A stretch of 63,255 bases of DNA, taken from contig SEFA01000031.1 in assembly GCA_004210455.1 (NCBI GenBank), positions 1 to 63,255 on the forward strand, in the 5' to 3' direction. The stretch's first letter is position 1; the number at the start of each line of letters is the position of its first letter. Positions 28,204 to 37,077 of this stretch are shown here, piece by piece. The stretch comes from Rubrivivax sp. (lineage in GTDB: Bacteria > Pseudomonadota > Gammaproteobacteria > Burkholderiales > Burkholderiaceae_C). Position numbers and translations under genes: made by a program. The notes below the pieces were generated by a model. It was not told where the DNA came from and searched no databases. It saw only the letters and a program-made list of their open reading frames with translations.

Positions 28204-29334
28204 ATGTTCCAGACCAAATCCTCCAAGCTGATCACCTTCCTGATCGCCGGCGCGCTGCTGCTGGTGCTGCCGCTGTTTGCGCAGCAATTCGGCAACGGCC
28301 CGGTCCGCATCATCGACCTGGCGCTGCTGTACGTGCTGCTGGCCCTGGGCCTGAACATCGTCGTCGGCTACGCCGGCCTGCTCGACCTGGGTTACGTCGC
28401 GTTCTATGCGGTGGGCGCGTATCTCTTCGCGATGCTCAACAGTCCGCACCTGTCGGAGAACTTCGAGCACATCGCCGCCGCCTTCCCCAACGGGCTGCAC
28501 CTGCCGCTGCTGCTGGCCATCGCGCTGGCGGCGCTGCTGGCCGGCGTGTTCGGCGTGCTGCTGGGCGCGCCGACGCTGAAGCTGCGCGGCGACTACCTGG
28601 CCATCGTGACGCTGGGCTTCGGCGAGATCATCCGGGTGTTCCTGAACAACATGGAATATCCGCTGAACATCACCAACGGTCCGCGCGGCATCGGCCAGAT
28701 CGACGGGGTGCATTTCCTCGGCTTCGAGTTCAACCAGAACCACGAGTTCTTCGGGCTGGCCTTCAACTCGGTGGCCATGTACTACTACCTCTTCCTGGCG
28801 CTGGTGGTCGGCTCGGTGCTGATCTGCTACCGCCTCGAGAACTCCCGCATCGGCCGCGCCTGGATGGCCATCCGCGAGGACGAGATCGCCGCCAAGGCCA
28901 TGGGCATCAACACCCGCAACATGAAGCTGCTGGCCTTCGGCATGGGCGCCACCTTCGGCGGCGTGGCGGGCTCGATGTTCGGCGCGTTCCAGGGCTTCGT
29001 CTCGCCGGAATCGTTCAGCCTGCAGGAGTCGATCATGATCGTCGCCATGGTGGTGCTGGGCGGCATCGGCCACATCCCCGGCGTGATCCTGGGCGCGCTG
29101 CTGCTGGCCGCGCTGCCGGAAGTGCTGCGCTACGTCGCGGGTCCGCTGCAGCAGATGACCGACGGCCGCCTGGATGCGTCCATCCTGCGTCAGCTGCTGG
29201 TGGCGCTGGCCATGATCGTGATCATGCTGATGCGTCCGCGCGGCCTGTGGCCCTCGCCCGAGCACGGCAAGTCCCGGCCCCTGCCGCCCGGAGCGCAGCC
29301 GCCTGCCAATGCCGGCAACGCCATCAATGCCTGA
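28204..29334 (+). CDS. livM: Branched-chain amino acid ABC permease LivM
   Basis: 376-residue second permease. After an N-terminal helix it shows the LivM signature GLNIVVGYAGLLDLGYVAFYAVGA region (about 50-75), an LRGDYLAIVTLGFGEIIR coupling part and a long periplasmic loop with ITNGPRGIGQIDGV. A cytoplasmic coupling helix is RIGRAWMAIREDEIAAKAMG. The C-terminal 30 residues are Pro/Ala-rich and hydrophilic. It follows livH by 10 bp and its end overlaps the region upstream of livG. It should pair with LivH to form the channel. Confidence 0.95.
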   Translation: MFQTKSSKLITFLIAGALLLVLPLFAQQFGNGPVRIIDLALLYVLLALGLNIVVGYAGLLDLGYVAFYAVGAYLFAMLNSPHLSENFEHIAAAFPNGLHLPLLLAIALAALLAGVFGVLLGAPTLKLRGDYLAIVTLGFGEIIRVFLNNMEYPLNITNGPRGIGQIDGVHFLGFEFNQNHEFFGLAFNSVAMYYYLFLALVVGSVLICYRLENSRIGRAWMAIREDEIAAKAMGINTRNMKLLAFGMGATFGGVAGSMFGAFQGFVSPESFSLQESIMIVAMVVLGGIGHIPGVILGALLLAALPEVLRYVAGPLQQMTDGRLDASILRQLLVALAMIVIMLMRPRGLWPSPEHGKSRPLPPGAQPPANAGNAINA

Positions 29335-29356
29335 GCCGCGCCAGGAGCAAGAACCA

Positions 29357-30160
29357 ATGACTGAAACCGTACTGAAAGTGGCCGGCGCGTCCAAGCGCTT
29401 CGGCGGCCTGCAGGCGCTGTCGGATGTGGGCATCGAGATCAAGAAGGGGCAGGTCTACGGCCTGATCGGTCCCAACGGCGCCGGCAAGACGACCTTCTTC
29501 AACGTGATCACCGGGCTGTACGTGCCGGACGGCGGCAGCTTCGAGCTGGGCGGCCAGGCCTACAAGCCGCAGGCGGTGCACCAGGTCGCCAAGACCGGCA
29601 TCGCGCGGACCTTCCAGAACATCCGGCTGTTCGCCGACATGACCGCGCTGGAGAACGTGATGGTGGGCCGCCACGTTCGCACGCATTCGGGCCTGATCGG
29701 CGCGGTGCTGCGCACGCCGGGCTTCAAGAAGGAAGAGGCCGAGATCACCGCCCGCGCTCGCGAGCTGCTGGACTACGTCGGCATCGGCCGGCATGCCGAC
29801 TTCAAGGCGCGCACGCTGTCCTACGGCGACCAGCGCCGGCTGGAGATCGCGCGCGCGCTGGCCACCGATCCCAAGCTGATCGCGCTGGACGAGCCCGCCG
29901 CCGGCATGAACGCCACTGAGAAGGTCGTGCTGCGCGAGCTGATCGACCGCATCCGCAACGACGGCCGCACGATCCTGCTGATCGAGCACGACGTGAAGCT
30001 GGTCATGGGCCTGTGCGACCACGTGTCGGTGCTGGACTACGGCAAGCTGATCGCGTCGGGCACCCCGGCGGAAGTGCAGCGCAACCCCAAGGTGATCGAG
30101 GCCTACCTTGGCGCCCACGCGGCGGAAGCCGTGACCCACTCGGCGCCTGCGGCCCCCTGA
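29357..30160 (+). CDS. livG: Branched-chain amino acid ABC ATPase LivG
   Basis: 267-residue ABC ATPase. Walker A GPNGAGKTTFF, Q-loop in ARTFQNIRLF, LivG-type insertion HVRTHSGLIGAVLRTPGF, signature LSYGDQRRLEIARAL (LSYGxQ variant typical of LivG), Walker B LIALDEPAAGMN and switch His in LLIEHDVKLVMG. Start ATG 29357 has CAGGAGCAA upstream; an earlier in-frame ATG overlaps livM by 26 bp. Together with LivF it powers the LivHM channel from the cytoplasmic side. Confidence 0.95.
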   Translation: MTETVLKVAGASKRFGGLQALSDVGIEIKKGQVYGLIGPNGAGKTTFFNVITGLYVPDGGSFELGGQAYKPQAVHQVAKTGIARTFQNIRLFADMTALENVMVGRHVRTHSGLIGAVLRTPGFKKEEAEITARARELLDYVGIGRHADFKARTLSYGDQRRLEIARALATDPKLIALDEPAAGMNATEKVVLRELIDRIRNDGRTILLIEHDVKLVMGLCDHVSVLDYGKLIASGTPAEVQRNPKVIEAYLGAHAAEAVTHSAPAAP

Positions 30161-30184
30161 TCCCGACCCATGGAAATCGAAAAG

Positions 30185-30901
30185 ATGGCAGACAACATCC
30201 TCCTCCAGGTCGAGGGCCTCGCGGTCGCATACGGCGGGATCCAGGCGGTCAAGGGCGTGGACTTCGACGTGCGCCAGGGCGAGCTCGTCTCGCTGATCGG
30301 CGCCAACGGCGCGGGCAAGACCACCACGCTGAAGGCGATCACCGGGCTTCAGCCGCTGGGCGTCGGTGATGTGAAGTTCATGGGCCGCTCGATCAAGGGC
30401 CAGGGCGCCTGGGACCTGGCCAAGCAGGGCCTGGTGATGGTGCCCGAAGGCCGCGGCACCTTCACCCGCATGACGATCACCGAGAACCTGCAGATGGGCG
30501 CGTTCATCCGCAAGGACAAGGAGATCGAGGCCGACATCGAGAAGGTCTTCGCCCTGTTCCCGCGGCTCAAGGAACGGCGCAACCAGCTCGCCGGCACGAT
30601 GTCCGGCGGCGAGCAGCAGATGCTGGCCATGGGCCGCGCGCTGATGGCCAAGCCCAAGCTGCTGCTGCTGGACGAGCCGTCGATGGGCCTGTCGCCGATC
30701 ATGGTCGACAAGATCTTCGAGGTCGTGAACGACATCCACCAGCAGGGCGTGACGGTGCTGCTGGTCGAGCAGAACGCCAGCCGGGCGCTGGAACTGGCCA
30801 ACCGCGGCTACGTGATGGAGTCGGGCGCGATCACCATGCAGGGCGACGGCAGGACGCTCCTGAACGACCCGAAGGTGCGCGCGGCCTACCTCGGCGAATA
30901 A
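30185..30901 (+). CDS. livF: Branched-chain amino acid ABC ATPase LivF
   Basis: 238-residue ABC ATPase. Walker A GANGAGKTTTLKAITG, Q-loop LVMVPEGRGTFTRMTI (the LivF-type VPEGR), signature MSGGEQQMLAMGRALM, Walker B LLLLDEPSMGLSP and switch region LLVEQNASRALE. An ATG five codons upstream (30170) is possible, but the family start and a GGAAA stretch favour 30185. Last gene of the livHMGF operon, with a good terminator just after it. Confidence 0.95.
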   Translation: MADNILLQVEGLAVAYGGIQAVKGVDFDVRQGELVSLIGANGAGKTTTLKAITGLQPLGVGDVKFMGRSIKGQGAWDLAKQGLVMVPEGRGTFTRMTITENLQMGAFIRKDKEIEADIEKVFALFPRLKERRNQLAGTMSGGEQQMLAMGRALMAKPKLLLLDEPSMGLSPIMVDKIFEVVNDIHQQGVTVLLVEQNASRALELANRGYVMESGAITMQGDGRTLLNDPKVRAAYLGE

Positions 30902-30942
30902 GCGGGGGAACGATGCCCGGGCGGGACTTCCGCCGCACCATG

Positions 30943-30975
30943 ACGAGGGGCCCGCGAGGGCCCTTCGTGCTTTCC
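30943..30975 (+). terminator. Rho-independent terminator after livF
   Basis: 11-bp stem (30943-30953 with 30958-30968, one G-U wobble) with a GCGA tetraloop, followed by GCTTTCC. It lies 42 bp after the livF stop and 29 bp before the converging acetyltransferase stop. The stem is strong, the T-tract short. Confidence 0.75.
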
Positions 30976-30996
30976 GGCGACGGCGACCTCGGCCCG

Positions 30997-31590
30997 TCAG
31001 GGCTCGCCGGGGCGGTCGCGAGGAACCATCTCCAGGTAGTCGGCGATCCGGCCGCCGTCCAGCGGCTTGACCATCACGCGCAGTTCGTTGACGCGCTGGC
31101 CCATGGTGAGTCCATCGCGACGGCGCACCTCGGTGAAGCCCTGGCGTTCCCAGAAGCGCTCCGCGCGCGGGTTCCCCACGACGACGCCCAGACGGACCCA
31201 CAACGCGCCGTTGCGTTGCATCCAGCCTTCCAGTTCCGCATAGATCTCCCGCGCGGCCGTGGAGCCGTGCAGCGACGTTGCCACGATGAACAATCCGACC
31301 AGCCAGACCCGCGGCGCCATCAGGTCGGAGACCAGCGAGGCCATCGCCACCAGTTCGCCGGAGTCGTCGGCGTAGCCCAGCAACCGTTTGGCACTGAAGC
31401 TCCAGCCTTCGGGCGGCAGGTCGCGTATCTCCTCGCGGGCCTCGTCGGGCCGGGGCGGGGCGCCGGTCACCTGCTCGAAGTACAGGGGATTCCGTTCGTA
31501 GAACCGTTGGAGCAGGTCCTCATCGCTGGCCTGGAGTTCGAACACACGGACATGAGGCAGCGACAAGGAAGGCGGGAGGGGAATCGGCAT
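30997..31590 (-). CDS. GNAT-family N-acetyltransferase
   Basis: 197-residue GNAT acetyltransferase. The acetyl-CoA-binding fold is visible: strands around SFSAKRLLGYADDSGELVA and VWLVGLFIVATSLHGSTAAR (A/B motif with the glycine-containing pyrophosphate loop), then GALWVRLGVVVGNPRAERF and WERQGFTEV, the typical Trp-x-(x)-x-Gly-Phe end of GNAT folds. The acceptor substrate is unknown. Start MPIPLPPSLS chosen because the open frame upstream is Arg/Pro-rich. It stands alone on the minus strand, facing livF. Confidence 0.82.
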   Translation of the reverse strand: MPIPLPPSLSLPHVRVFELQASDEDLLQRFYERNPLYFEQVTGAPPRPDEAREEIRDLPPEGWSFSAKRLLGYADDSGELVAMASLVSDLMAPRVWLVGLFIVATSLHGSTAAREIYAELEGWMQRNGALWVRLGVVVGNPRAERFWERQGFTEVRRRDGLTMGQRVNELRVMVKPLDGGRIADYLEMVPRDRPGEP

Positions 31591-31769
31591 CGGCGGGAGT
31601 CCACGTGCCGACGCGTCGAGGCGCCGGCCATCGGAAAGATCACCGAGCGTACCAAACGGAGCGGGTAGCGGTACCCCGCGTCTGACTTCCCCCGAAGGTG
31701 GGGGACGGGTCTTGCGTCCGGGCCACCTGGCTGCCATGGTAGGCGGCCAGGCGACCCGTTTTGCCGCGC

Positions 31770-32759
31770 TTACTTCCGGATGAATTCCAGCAGATCCGCG
31801 TTGACGAGGTCCTTGTGGGTGTCGGTCAGACCGTGGGGCGCGCCGGGGTAGACCTTCAGCACCGAGCCCTTGATCAGCTTGGCCGAGGCGCGGCCCGCGG
31901 CGTCGATCGGCACGATCTGGTCGTCGTCGCCGTGGATGATCAGCGTGGGCTTGTCGAACTTCTTCAGGTCCTGGGTGAAGTCGGTTTCGGAGAACGCCTT
32001 GATGGAGTCATAGGTGTTCTTGTGGCCGCCTTGCATGCCCTGGAACCACCAGTTGTCGATCAGGCCTTGCGAGACCTTCGCGCCGGGACGGTTGAAGCCG
32101 TAGAACGGGCCGGCGGGGATGTCCTTGTAGAGCTGCGAGCGGTTCTCCAGCTGCGCTTTGCGGATGCCGTCGAAGACTGCGATGGGCAGGCCGCCGGGGT
32201 TCTTGTCGGACTTGACCATGATGGGCGGGACGGCGGAGATCAGCACCGCCTTGGCCACGCGCGAGGTGCCGTGGCGGCCGATGTAGCGCGCCACTTCGCC
32301 GCCGCCGGTGGAGAAGCCGACCAGCACGGCGTTCTTCAGGTTCAGCGTCTCGATCACCGTGGCCAGGTCGTCGGCGTAGTGGTCCATGTCGTTGCCGTCC
32401 CACGGCTGGCTGGAGCGGCCGTGGCCGCGGCGGTCATGGGCGATCACGCGGTAGCCGTGGTCGGCCAGGAAGATCATCTGCGCTTCCCAGCTGTCCGAGT
32501 TCAGCGGCCAGCCATGGCTGAACACGACGGGCTGACCGTTCTTCGGACCCCAGTCCTTGTAGTACAGCTGCACGCCGTCCTTGGTCGTGATGTACGAGCC
32601 CGAAGGCTGCGCGCTGACGATAGGCGCGGGCGACGGCTTCGCGTCGGCGGCGAAGGCGGGCGTGGCGATCGCGCCAGCGACGGCGACGGCGACGGCCAGC
32701 GTCGAGAGGACCAGCAGTTGTCGACGCGATTGGCGGGCGAGGGTGGCGATGGCGTTCAT
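31770..32759 (-). CDS. Exported alpha/beta hydrolase, non-heme chloroperoxidase-like
   Basis: 329-residue alpha/beta hydrolase of the cofactor-free haloperoxidase/esterase group. An N-terminal signal (about 1-37: [19 protein letters not shown], cleaved near TPAFAADA; the RR could allow Tat export) sends it to the periplasm. Core motifs: [12 protein letters not shown] (oxyanion loop), [14 protein letters not shown], nucleophile elbow [14 protein letters not shown], acid in [11 protein letters not shown] and His in [12 protein letters not shown]. In many Burkholderiales a member of this group is linked to OhrR; here ohrR is 150 bp upstream on the same strand. A role in organic peroxide or ester detoxification is a plausible inference. 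Confidence 0.87.
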   Translation of the reverse strand: MNAIATLARQSRRQLLVLSTLAVAVAVAGAIATPAFAADAKPSPAPIVSAQPSGSYITTKDGVQLYYKDWGPKNGQPVVFSHGWPLNSDSWEAQMIFLADHGYRVIAHDRRGHGRSSQPWDGNDMDHYADDLATVIETLNLKNAVLVGFSTGGGEVARYIGRHGTSRVAKAVLISAVPPIMVKSDKNPGGLPIAVFDGIRKAQLENRSQLYKDIPAGPFYGFNRPGAKVSQGLIDNWWFQGMQGGHKNTYDSIKAFSETDFTQDLKKFDKPTLIIHGDDDQIVPIDAAGRASAKLIKGSVLKVYPGAPHGLTDTHKDLVNADLLEFIRK

Positions 32760-32823
32760 GGTGGGCTCCTTCGGGTGGTGTTGGACAACGGGTTGATGGC
32801 GGTTGGATGGATCTTGAAAACTA

Positions 32824-32834
32824 GAATTGCTTGC
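32824..32834. promoter_or_regulatory. Shared motif upstream of the exported hydrolase
   Basis: GAATTGCTTGC, 65-75 bp upstream of the hydrolase start, matches the motif GAATTGCAAGC upstream of ohrR (33426-33436) except at two central positions. Such A/T-rich dyad-like words in a GC-rich region are candidate OhrR operators. Confidence 0.45.
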
Positions 32835-32909
32835 TAAAAGTTTGTGTGCGAAGTATTTTGGGGTTGGAAAGAAAGGGTGATTCGGAGGGGCGATGGGGCG
32901 TTGGGGCGT

Positions 32910-33398
32910 TCAGCCGGCCTTGCGGGCCATGCGTTCGCGCAGCACCAGCAGGCGGTCGCGGAGTTCCATCAGCTCGGAGAGGTCCGAGTCGGAGGCGTCC
33001 ACGATGCACTGCGGCAGATGGGTCGAGCGCTTGCGCAGCGCGCGGCCGGCGGTGGTCAGCGTGATCAGCACCTGGCGCTCGTCCTGCGGCGAGCGGTCCC
33101 GGCTGACCAGGCCCGCGGCTTCCAGCCGCTTCAGCAGCGGGGTCACGGTGGGGGAGTCGAGGAACACGCGCTGCGCGATCTCGCCGACGGTCAGGCCGTC
33201 GCGTTCCCAGAGCACCAGCATCACGAGGTACTGCGGGTAGGTCAGGTCGAGGTCCTTCAGCAGCTCGCGGTAGACCTTGTTCATGCCCAGCATCGTCGAG
33301 TACAGCGCGAAGCAGAGCTGTTGATCGATCTCCAGCGGCGCGCAGACAGCATCGGTGCCGGTCTGCTTCTGCTGCTTGGGGGTGTCGGTGCGTGCCAT
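32910..33398 (-). CDS. ohrR: Organic hydroperoxide-sensing MarR-family regulator OhrR
   Basis: 162-residue winged-HTH repressor of the MarR family. The OhrR signature is clear: [20 protein letters not shown] with the redox-active Cys29, then [16 protein letters not shown]. The winged helix includes [20 protein letters not shown] (recognition helix) and a [10 protein letters not shown] wing. OhrR normally represses genes of organic peroxide defence and is released when its Cys is oxidised. Start MARTDTPKQ chosen over a longer frame running through the promoter. It is upstream of the exported hydrolase in the same direction; no ohr gene is in the window. Confidence 0.92.
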   Translation of the reverse strand: MARTDTPKQQKQTGTDAVCAPLEIDQQLCFALYSTMLGMNKVYRELLKDLDLTYPQYLVMLVLWERDGLTVGEIAQRVFLDSPTVTPLLKRLEAAGLVSRDRSPQDERQVLITLTTAGRALRKRSTHLPQCIVDASDSDLSELMELRDRLLVLRERMARKAG

Positions 33399-33425
33399 GG
33401 GGTGAACTTTAATTAGTATGCGAAT

Positions 33426-33436
33426 GAATTGCAAGC
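33426..33436. promoter_or_regulatory. Shared motif upstream of ohrR
   Basis: GAATTGCAAGC, 28-38 bp before the ohrR ATG, within an AT-rich stretch (TTTAATTAGTATGCGAATG just next to it). It pairs with the similar word at 32824-32834 before the hydrolase, suggesting autoregulation. Confidence 0.45.
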
Positions 33437-33473
33437 GAAATTTATCGACGATTTGGGAGGGGAGGGCACCCGC

Positions 33474-34145
33474 TCACTCAGCCTTGCGCGTGCAGAAGAA
33501 TTCCCACACCGATTTCGGCTTGCCGTAACGGCTCAGCGTGCGCTTGTCGAGGTGTTCGATGTCGAAGCACGCGGCGAGCACCTCCTCGATCTTCCCGCGG
33601 GTGAAGAACTGCTTGGCCACGCCGTCGACCACCGTCAGCGTCCACGAGGACGCGTCGTCCGGCGCGCCGTAGTGCCAGTCGTCCTCCGCGTTGACGCAGC
33701 CGATCAGGCGGCCGCCCGGCGCGAGCACGCGGGCGATCTCGCACAGCGCGCGTTGCGTGTCGTCGTGGTCGAAGTAGTGCAGCGAAAGCTGGGCGACGGC
33801 CAGGTCGAATTCGCCGTCGGCCAGCATCGGCATCGCGCGCACGTCGGCCAGCACGTGCCGCGCCCGCGGCGATTGCTGCCGGCAGCGCGCCAGCGCCTCG
33901 GCGGAGATGTCGATGCCGGTGACGTCGACGCCGAGTTCCAGCAGCGCCGCCGTCTCCCAACCGTCGCCGCAGCCGATGTCCAGCGCGCGGCGCACGCCGG
34001 GCAGGCGGTGTTGCCAACCGCTCAGCCAGGCTTCGTCCTGGCTCAGGGGCTGGGCGGCGTAGCGGCGGTCCCAGACGTCCGAGGCGGCCTCGCGCGCCTC
34101 GCTCGGCTCATCGGATGCAGGCAGATCTGGGGGCAGGGCATTCAT
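33474..34145 (-). CDS. Class I SAM-dependent methyltransferase
   Basis: 223-residue Rossmann-fold methyltransferase. SAM-binding motif I is RALDIGCGDGWETAALLELG, motif II acidic residue lies in VDVTGIDISAEAL, motif III in VLADVRAMPM, and the FDLAVAQLSLHYFDH and EIARVLAPGGRLIGCV motifs complete the fold. The acceptor is unknown; the family includes small-molecule and biotin- or ubiquinone-type methyltransferases. Start MNALPPDLPA chosen; 27 upstream codons are Arg-rich. It lies 102 bp downstream of the TonB receptor on the same strand, with no obvious functional link. Confidence 0.88.
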   Translation of the reverse strand: MNALPPDLPASDEPSEAREAASDVWDRRYAAQPLSQDEAWLSGWQHRLPGVRRALDIGCGDGWETAALLELGVDVTGIDISAEALARCRQQSPRARHVLADVRAMPMLADGEFDLAVAQLSLHYFDHDDTQRALCEIARVLAPGGRLIGCVNAEDDWHYGAPDDASSWTLTVVDGVAKQFFTRGKIEEVLAACFDIEHLDKRTLSRYGKPKSVWEFFCTRKAE

Positions 34146-34247
34146 GCTGGACAGCCTACCTCGCCCTCGATCTTCCCGCCGTGCGCCGCCCCACCTTCGC
34201 CTGATACAGGCGACAGGACGACGCACGGTTTTCCCGCCGGCCGGGGG

Positions 34248-36440
34248 TCAGAACGCCTTCGTCAGGCTCACGTAGACCGTGCGGCGCTGGCCGTACTGCG
34301 GCGCGCCGACGCCAATGCCCGAGCCGTCACGCAACTGGTAGCCCTTGTCGAAGAGGTTGAGCACCGAGAGGCGCGCTTCCACCGGACCGCCGCCGAGGTC
34401 GAGCGTCTTGCTGACGTCGGCATTGACGCTGGTATAGGAAGGCAGATGCGTGGTGTTGGCGAAGCCGTTGCGCAGGCCGCTGCCGAACAGCGCGCTCGCG
34501 CCGACCGCGTAGCCGTCGTCGAGGCGCACGTTGACGCCGGCCGAGGCGCTCAGCTTCTGCTCATGGTCCAGGTGCACCCAGTGGTTGGCGATGAAGTCGA
34601 GCTCGTCCTGCTCGAAGTTGAATTGCCCTGTCTCGACTTGCTGCGCGCGGGCGTGCGTGGTGCCGAGGTTGGCGTAGGCCGACCAGGTCTTCTCCTTGTA
34701 GCTCGCCGACAGGTCGACGCCGTAGATCCGGCCCTTGGCGTAGTTGAAGGCCGAGTAGATCAGCGCGTTGCCGAACTGGCCCTCGTCCTGCAGGTGCTGC
34801 ACCGCGCGGTAGTAGCCGTCGATGCCCAGCGTCAGCTTGGAGGTGACCTGCCAGGCGGCGCCGGCGTCGTAGTAGTTCGAACGCTCCGAGCGCACCGCCG
34901 TGTCCGCGTCGGTCGGCAGCGCGTTGGTCGTGCCGGCGAAGGCGGCGACCGACGTGGTGTCGATCTTTTCGGTCGGCGGCGGCGTGAAGTAGCGCGCGTA
35001 ACCGGCGTGCAGCCGCAGCGTCGGCGCCGCGTCCCAGACGAGGCCGATGCGCGGGCTCAGCTGATGCTCCTTCGTGACCGTGTCGACCTCGTCGTAACGC
35101 GCGCCGTAGTTCAGCGTCAGCGTGCGGTCCAGCTTCCACTCGTCCTGCAGGTAGGCGCCCCACAGGTGGCCGCCCAGGCGGCCGTTGTCGGAGATGCTGA
35201 TCGGCGTGCCGCTGGTCTGGTTGCCGTCGTCGTCGGCCGGGAAGACCAGCGCGTTGTTGACGGTGCTGGCGTGCTCGCGCTGCGCGAAGAGGCCGGTACG
35301 GATCGTGTGGGCGATGTCCAGGTGGTAGCTCGCGTCGGCCTGCACGCCGTTGGCCTCGTTGCGGCGCAGGATGTCGGCGGCCACGCCGAGGTATTGCAGG
35401 TCGCCGGTCGTGTCCGGCGAGTAGTGGACGTCCGTGTAGCGGTGGAACAGCGAGACCTGGTAATCGACGTCGCGGCCGATCACGCTCTGGTAGCTGACGA
35501 CGGCGAAGCGGTTGCGCTCGCGCTGGTGCGCGTCCAGCGTGCCCGAGTCCTTGTCCGGCGTGCCGTCCAGCGTGAACGACGTCGACTGCCCCGGCGAGTT
35601 CGGGATCTGGAAGCGGTTGTCGGTGACGCCGGCCATCGCGGTGATGCGGCTGTCGTCGTCGAGCAGGTAGGACACGAGGCCGAAGCCCTTGCCCTGGTGC
35701 GTGCGGTCGTGCAGCGCGTCGCGCGAGGCGGTCGGGTTCTCGATGCCCAGGTCGTTGCCGAGGAAGGAGCCGCTGAACTCGTAGCTCAGCCGGCCCTGCG
35801 TGCCGTGCACCGACAGGTCGAGCTCGCGCGAGCGCTGCGTGCCCAGCGTGAGGCCGGCGCTGCCGGCAAAGGGCTTGTCGCCGTCACCGTCCTCGCCGAC
35901 TCCCCTGGTCGTGATGTCCACGATGCCCGCTGTCCGGTAGCCGTATTGCGCGGGGAGCGCGCCCGTCAGCAGGCTGATGCTGTCGGCGAAGCGCGTCTCC
36001 AGCGTCTGGCCGAAGCCGCTGATGGCTTCGGGAATGACGACGCCGTTGATGCGGTACTGCAGGTTGGCGTGGTCGCCGCGCACGTGCAGGCCGCCGTAGG
36101 AGTCCTGCACGACGCCCGGCGTCTGCAGCAGCACCTGGTTCAGCGGCGTGTCGTCGCCTTGCGGGAGGCGGGCGATGTCGTTCCTGTCGAACTTGTAGAT
36201 CGTGCTGCCGGTGTCCGGCGACAGGCCGTTGCGAGCCGCGTCGAGGCGGTTGCGCGCGCCTTGGACCTGGACGGTGGGCAGTGGCGTGCCGCCGGCGGCG
36301 GCAGGCGCTTCGATGGCGCTGGTCGCGGCGGTCGCCGCGGAGGAGGCGGGCGCGTCGTCGGCCCGTGCCGGCAGGGCATGCAGCAGGGGATAGGCGAGCG
36401 ACAGCGACAGCGCGAGCACGCGCAGGGGAGGGTGGGTCAT
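34248..36440 (-). CDS. TonB-dependent outer-membrane receptor
   Basis: 730-residue outer-membrane transporter. Signal peptide about 1-28 (LALSLSLAYPLLHALPARA), plug domain about 60-200 (TPLNQVLLQTPGVVQDSYGGL then HVRGDHANLQYRINGV) and a beta-barrel to the C-terminal Phe (TVYVSLTKAF). The N-terminal plug has an RGDHANLQYRING segment common to TonB receptors of the copper/zinc and vitamin-like groups, but the ligand cannot be read. The 76-bp gap to the upstream small cysteine-containing exported protein suggests one operon for uptake of a metal or metal chelate. No Fur-box-like sequence was seen upstream of the pair. Confidence 0.93.
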   Translation of the reverse strand: MTHPPLRVLALSLSLAYPLLHALPARADDAPASSAATAATSAIEAPAAAGGTPLPTVQVQGARNRLDAARNGLSPDTGSTIYKFDRNDIARLPQGDDTPLNQVLLQTPGVVQDSYGGLHVRGDHANLQYRINGVVIPEAISGFGQTLETRFADSISLLTGALPAQYGYRTAGIVDITTRGVGEDGDGDKPFAGSAGLTLGTQRSRELDLSVHGTQGRLSYEFSGSFLGNDLGIENPTASRDALHDRTHQGKGFGLVSYLLDDDSRITAMAGVTDNRFQIPNSPGQSTSFTLDGTPDKDSGTLDAHQRERNRFAVVSYQSVIGRDVDYQVSLFHRYTDVHYSPDTTGDLQYLGVAADILRRNEANGVQADASYHLDIAHTIRTGLFAQREHASTVNNALVFPADDDGNQTSGTPISISDNGRLGGHLWGAYLQDEWKLDRTLTLNYGARYDEVDTVTKEHQLSPRIGLVWDAAPTLRLHAGYARYFTPPPTEKIDTTSVAAFAGTTNALPTDADTAVRSERSNYYDAGAAWQVTSKLTLGIDGYYRAVQHLQDEGQFGNALIYSAFNYAKGRIYGVDLSASYKEKTWSAYANLGTTHARAQQVETGQFNFEQDELDFIANHWVHLDHEQKLSASAGVNVRLDDGYAVGASALFGSGLRNGFANTTHLPSYTSVNADVSKTLDLGGGPVEARLSVLNLFDKGYQLRDGSGIGVGAPQYGQRRTVYVSLTKAF

Positions 36441-36516
36441 GGTGAGCCTGGAAATCTGGAGTCGGTCGAGCGCAGGCCGGCCGCGGGCGGGCGGCGCTGC
36501 AGTCAGAAGATCGAGT

Positions 36517-36897
36517 TCAGATCGCCAGGGGCGGGCCGCGGCTGCGCGGCGGCGGCGCGGGCATCGAGCGCGCGACGCGCTCGGCGGCAGCTGCCTGGAC
36601 GTGGACGGCCTCGGCCAGCGCGAGCACCGGCGCTTCCGCGCGGGCCGAAGCGGCGAGGTCGTCGAAGGCCAGGCAGACCTCGCACAACTGATCGGCGGAC
36701 CGGTCGTCCGGATCGGCGTGGGCGACGTCGTCGTGCCCGTCCTGGGCCGAGGCCGCGGCGTGCGCGTGCGCGAGGACGGCCCCCGCGGACGCATGTCCCC
36801 GCGCACCGGTCAGATGACCGATGCCATGCCACACCGCGCCCTGCTGCGACAGCAGCATGAACAGCGGGAGCAGCAAGTGCAGGAGATGCTTGCGCAT
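36517..36897 (-). CDS. Small exported protein, DUF2946-like
   Basis: 126-residue protein with an N-terminal signal (RKHLLHLLLPLFMLLSQQG) and a His/Asp-rich middle (HASAGAVLAHAHAAASAQDG, HDDVAHADPDD). A CEVC motif (about residue 71-74) and the C-terminal RSRGPP are features of DUF2946-type proteins found before TonB receptors. The combination of His, Asp and a CxxC suggests metal binding in the periplasm. It starts the minus-strand unit with the receptor and is divergent from lepB (180 bp). Function is inferred only from composition and context. Confidence 0.6.
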   Translation of the reverse strand: MRKHLLHLLLPLFMLLSQQGAVWHGIGHLTGARGHASAGAVLAHAHAAASAQDGHDDVAHADPDDRSADQLCEVCLAFDDLAASARAEAPVLALAEAVHVQAAAAERVARSMPAPPPRSRGPPLAI

Positions 36898-37077
36898 GGC
36901 GCGGGATTATGAAGGTCGGAAGGCGTCCCGCCAGACGTCAGGCTGTCGCGAACCTGTCGTCACGGCGGGGCGAGCCGCCGCTCAGGCGCGGTTTCCCGCC
37001 ACTCGCCGCATGCGGTCGCCAGGCGGCGGGGCGGCTGGCCACACTGGCGCCTCGACGTCCGACCCTGGAGCGTTCCC

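Noticed and set aside
31685-31710. CCCCC/GGGGG hairpin before the exported hydrolase region
   Set aside because: Only 5 bp of stem with no tail, common in such GC-rich DNA.
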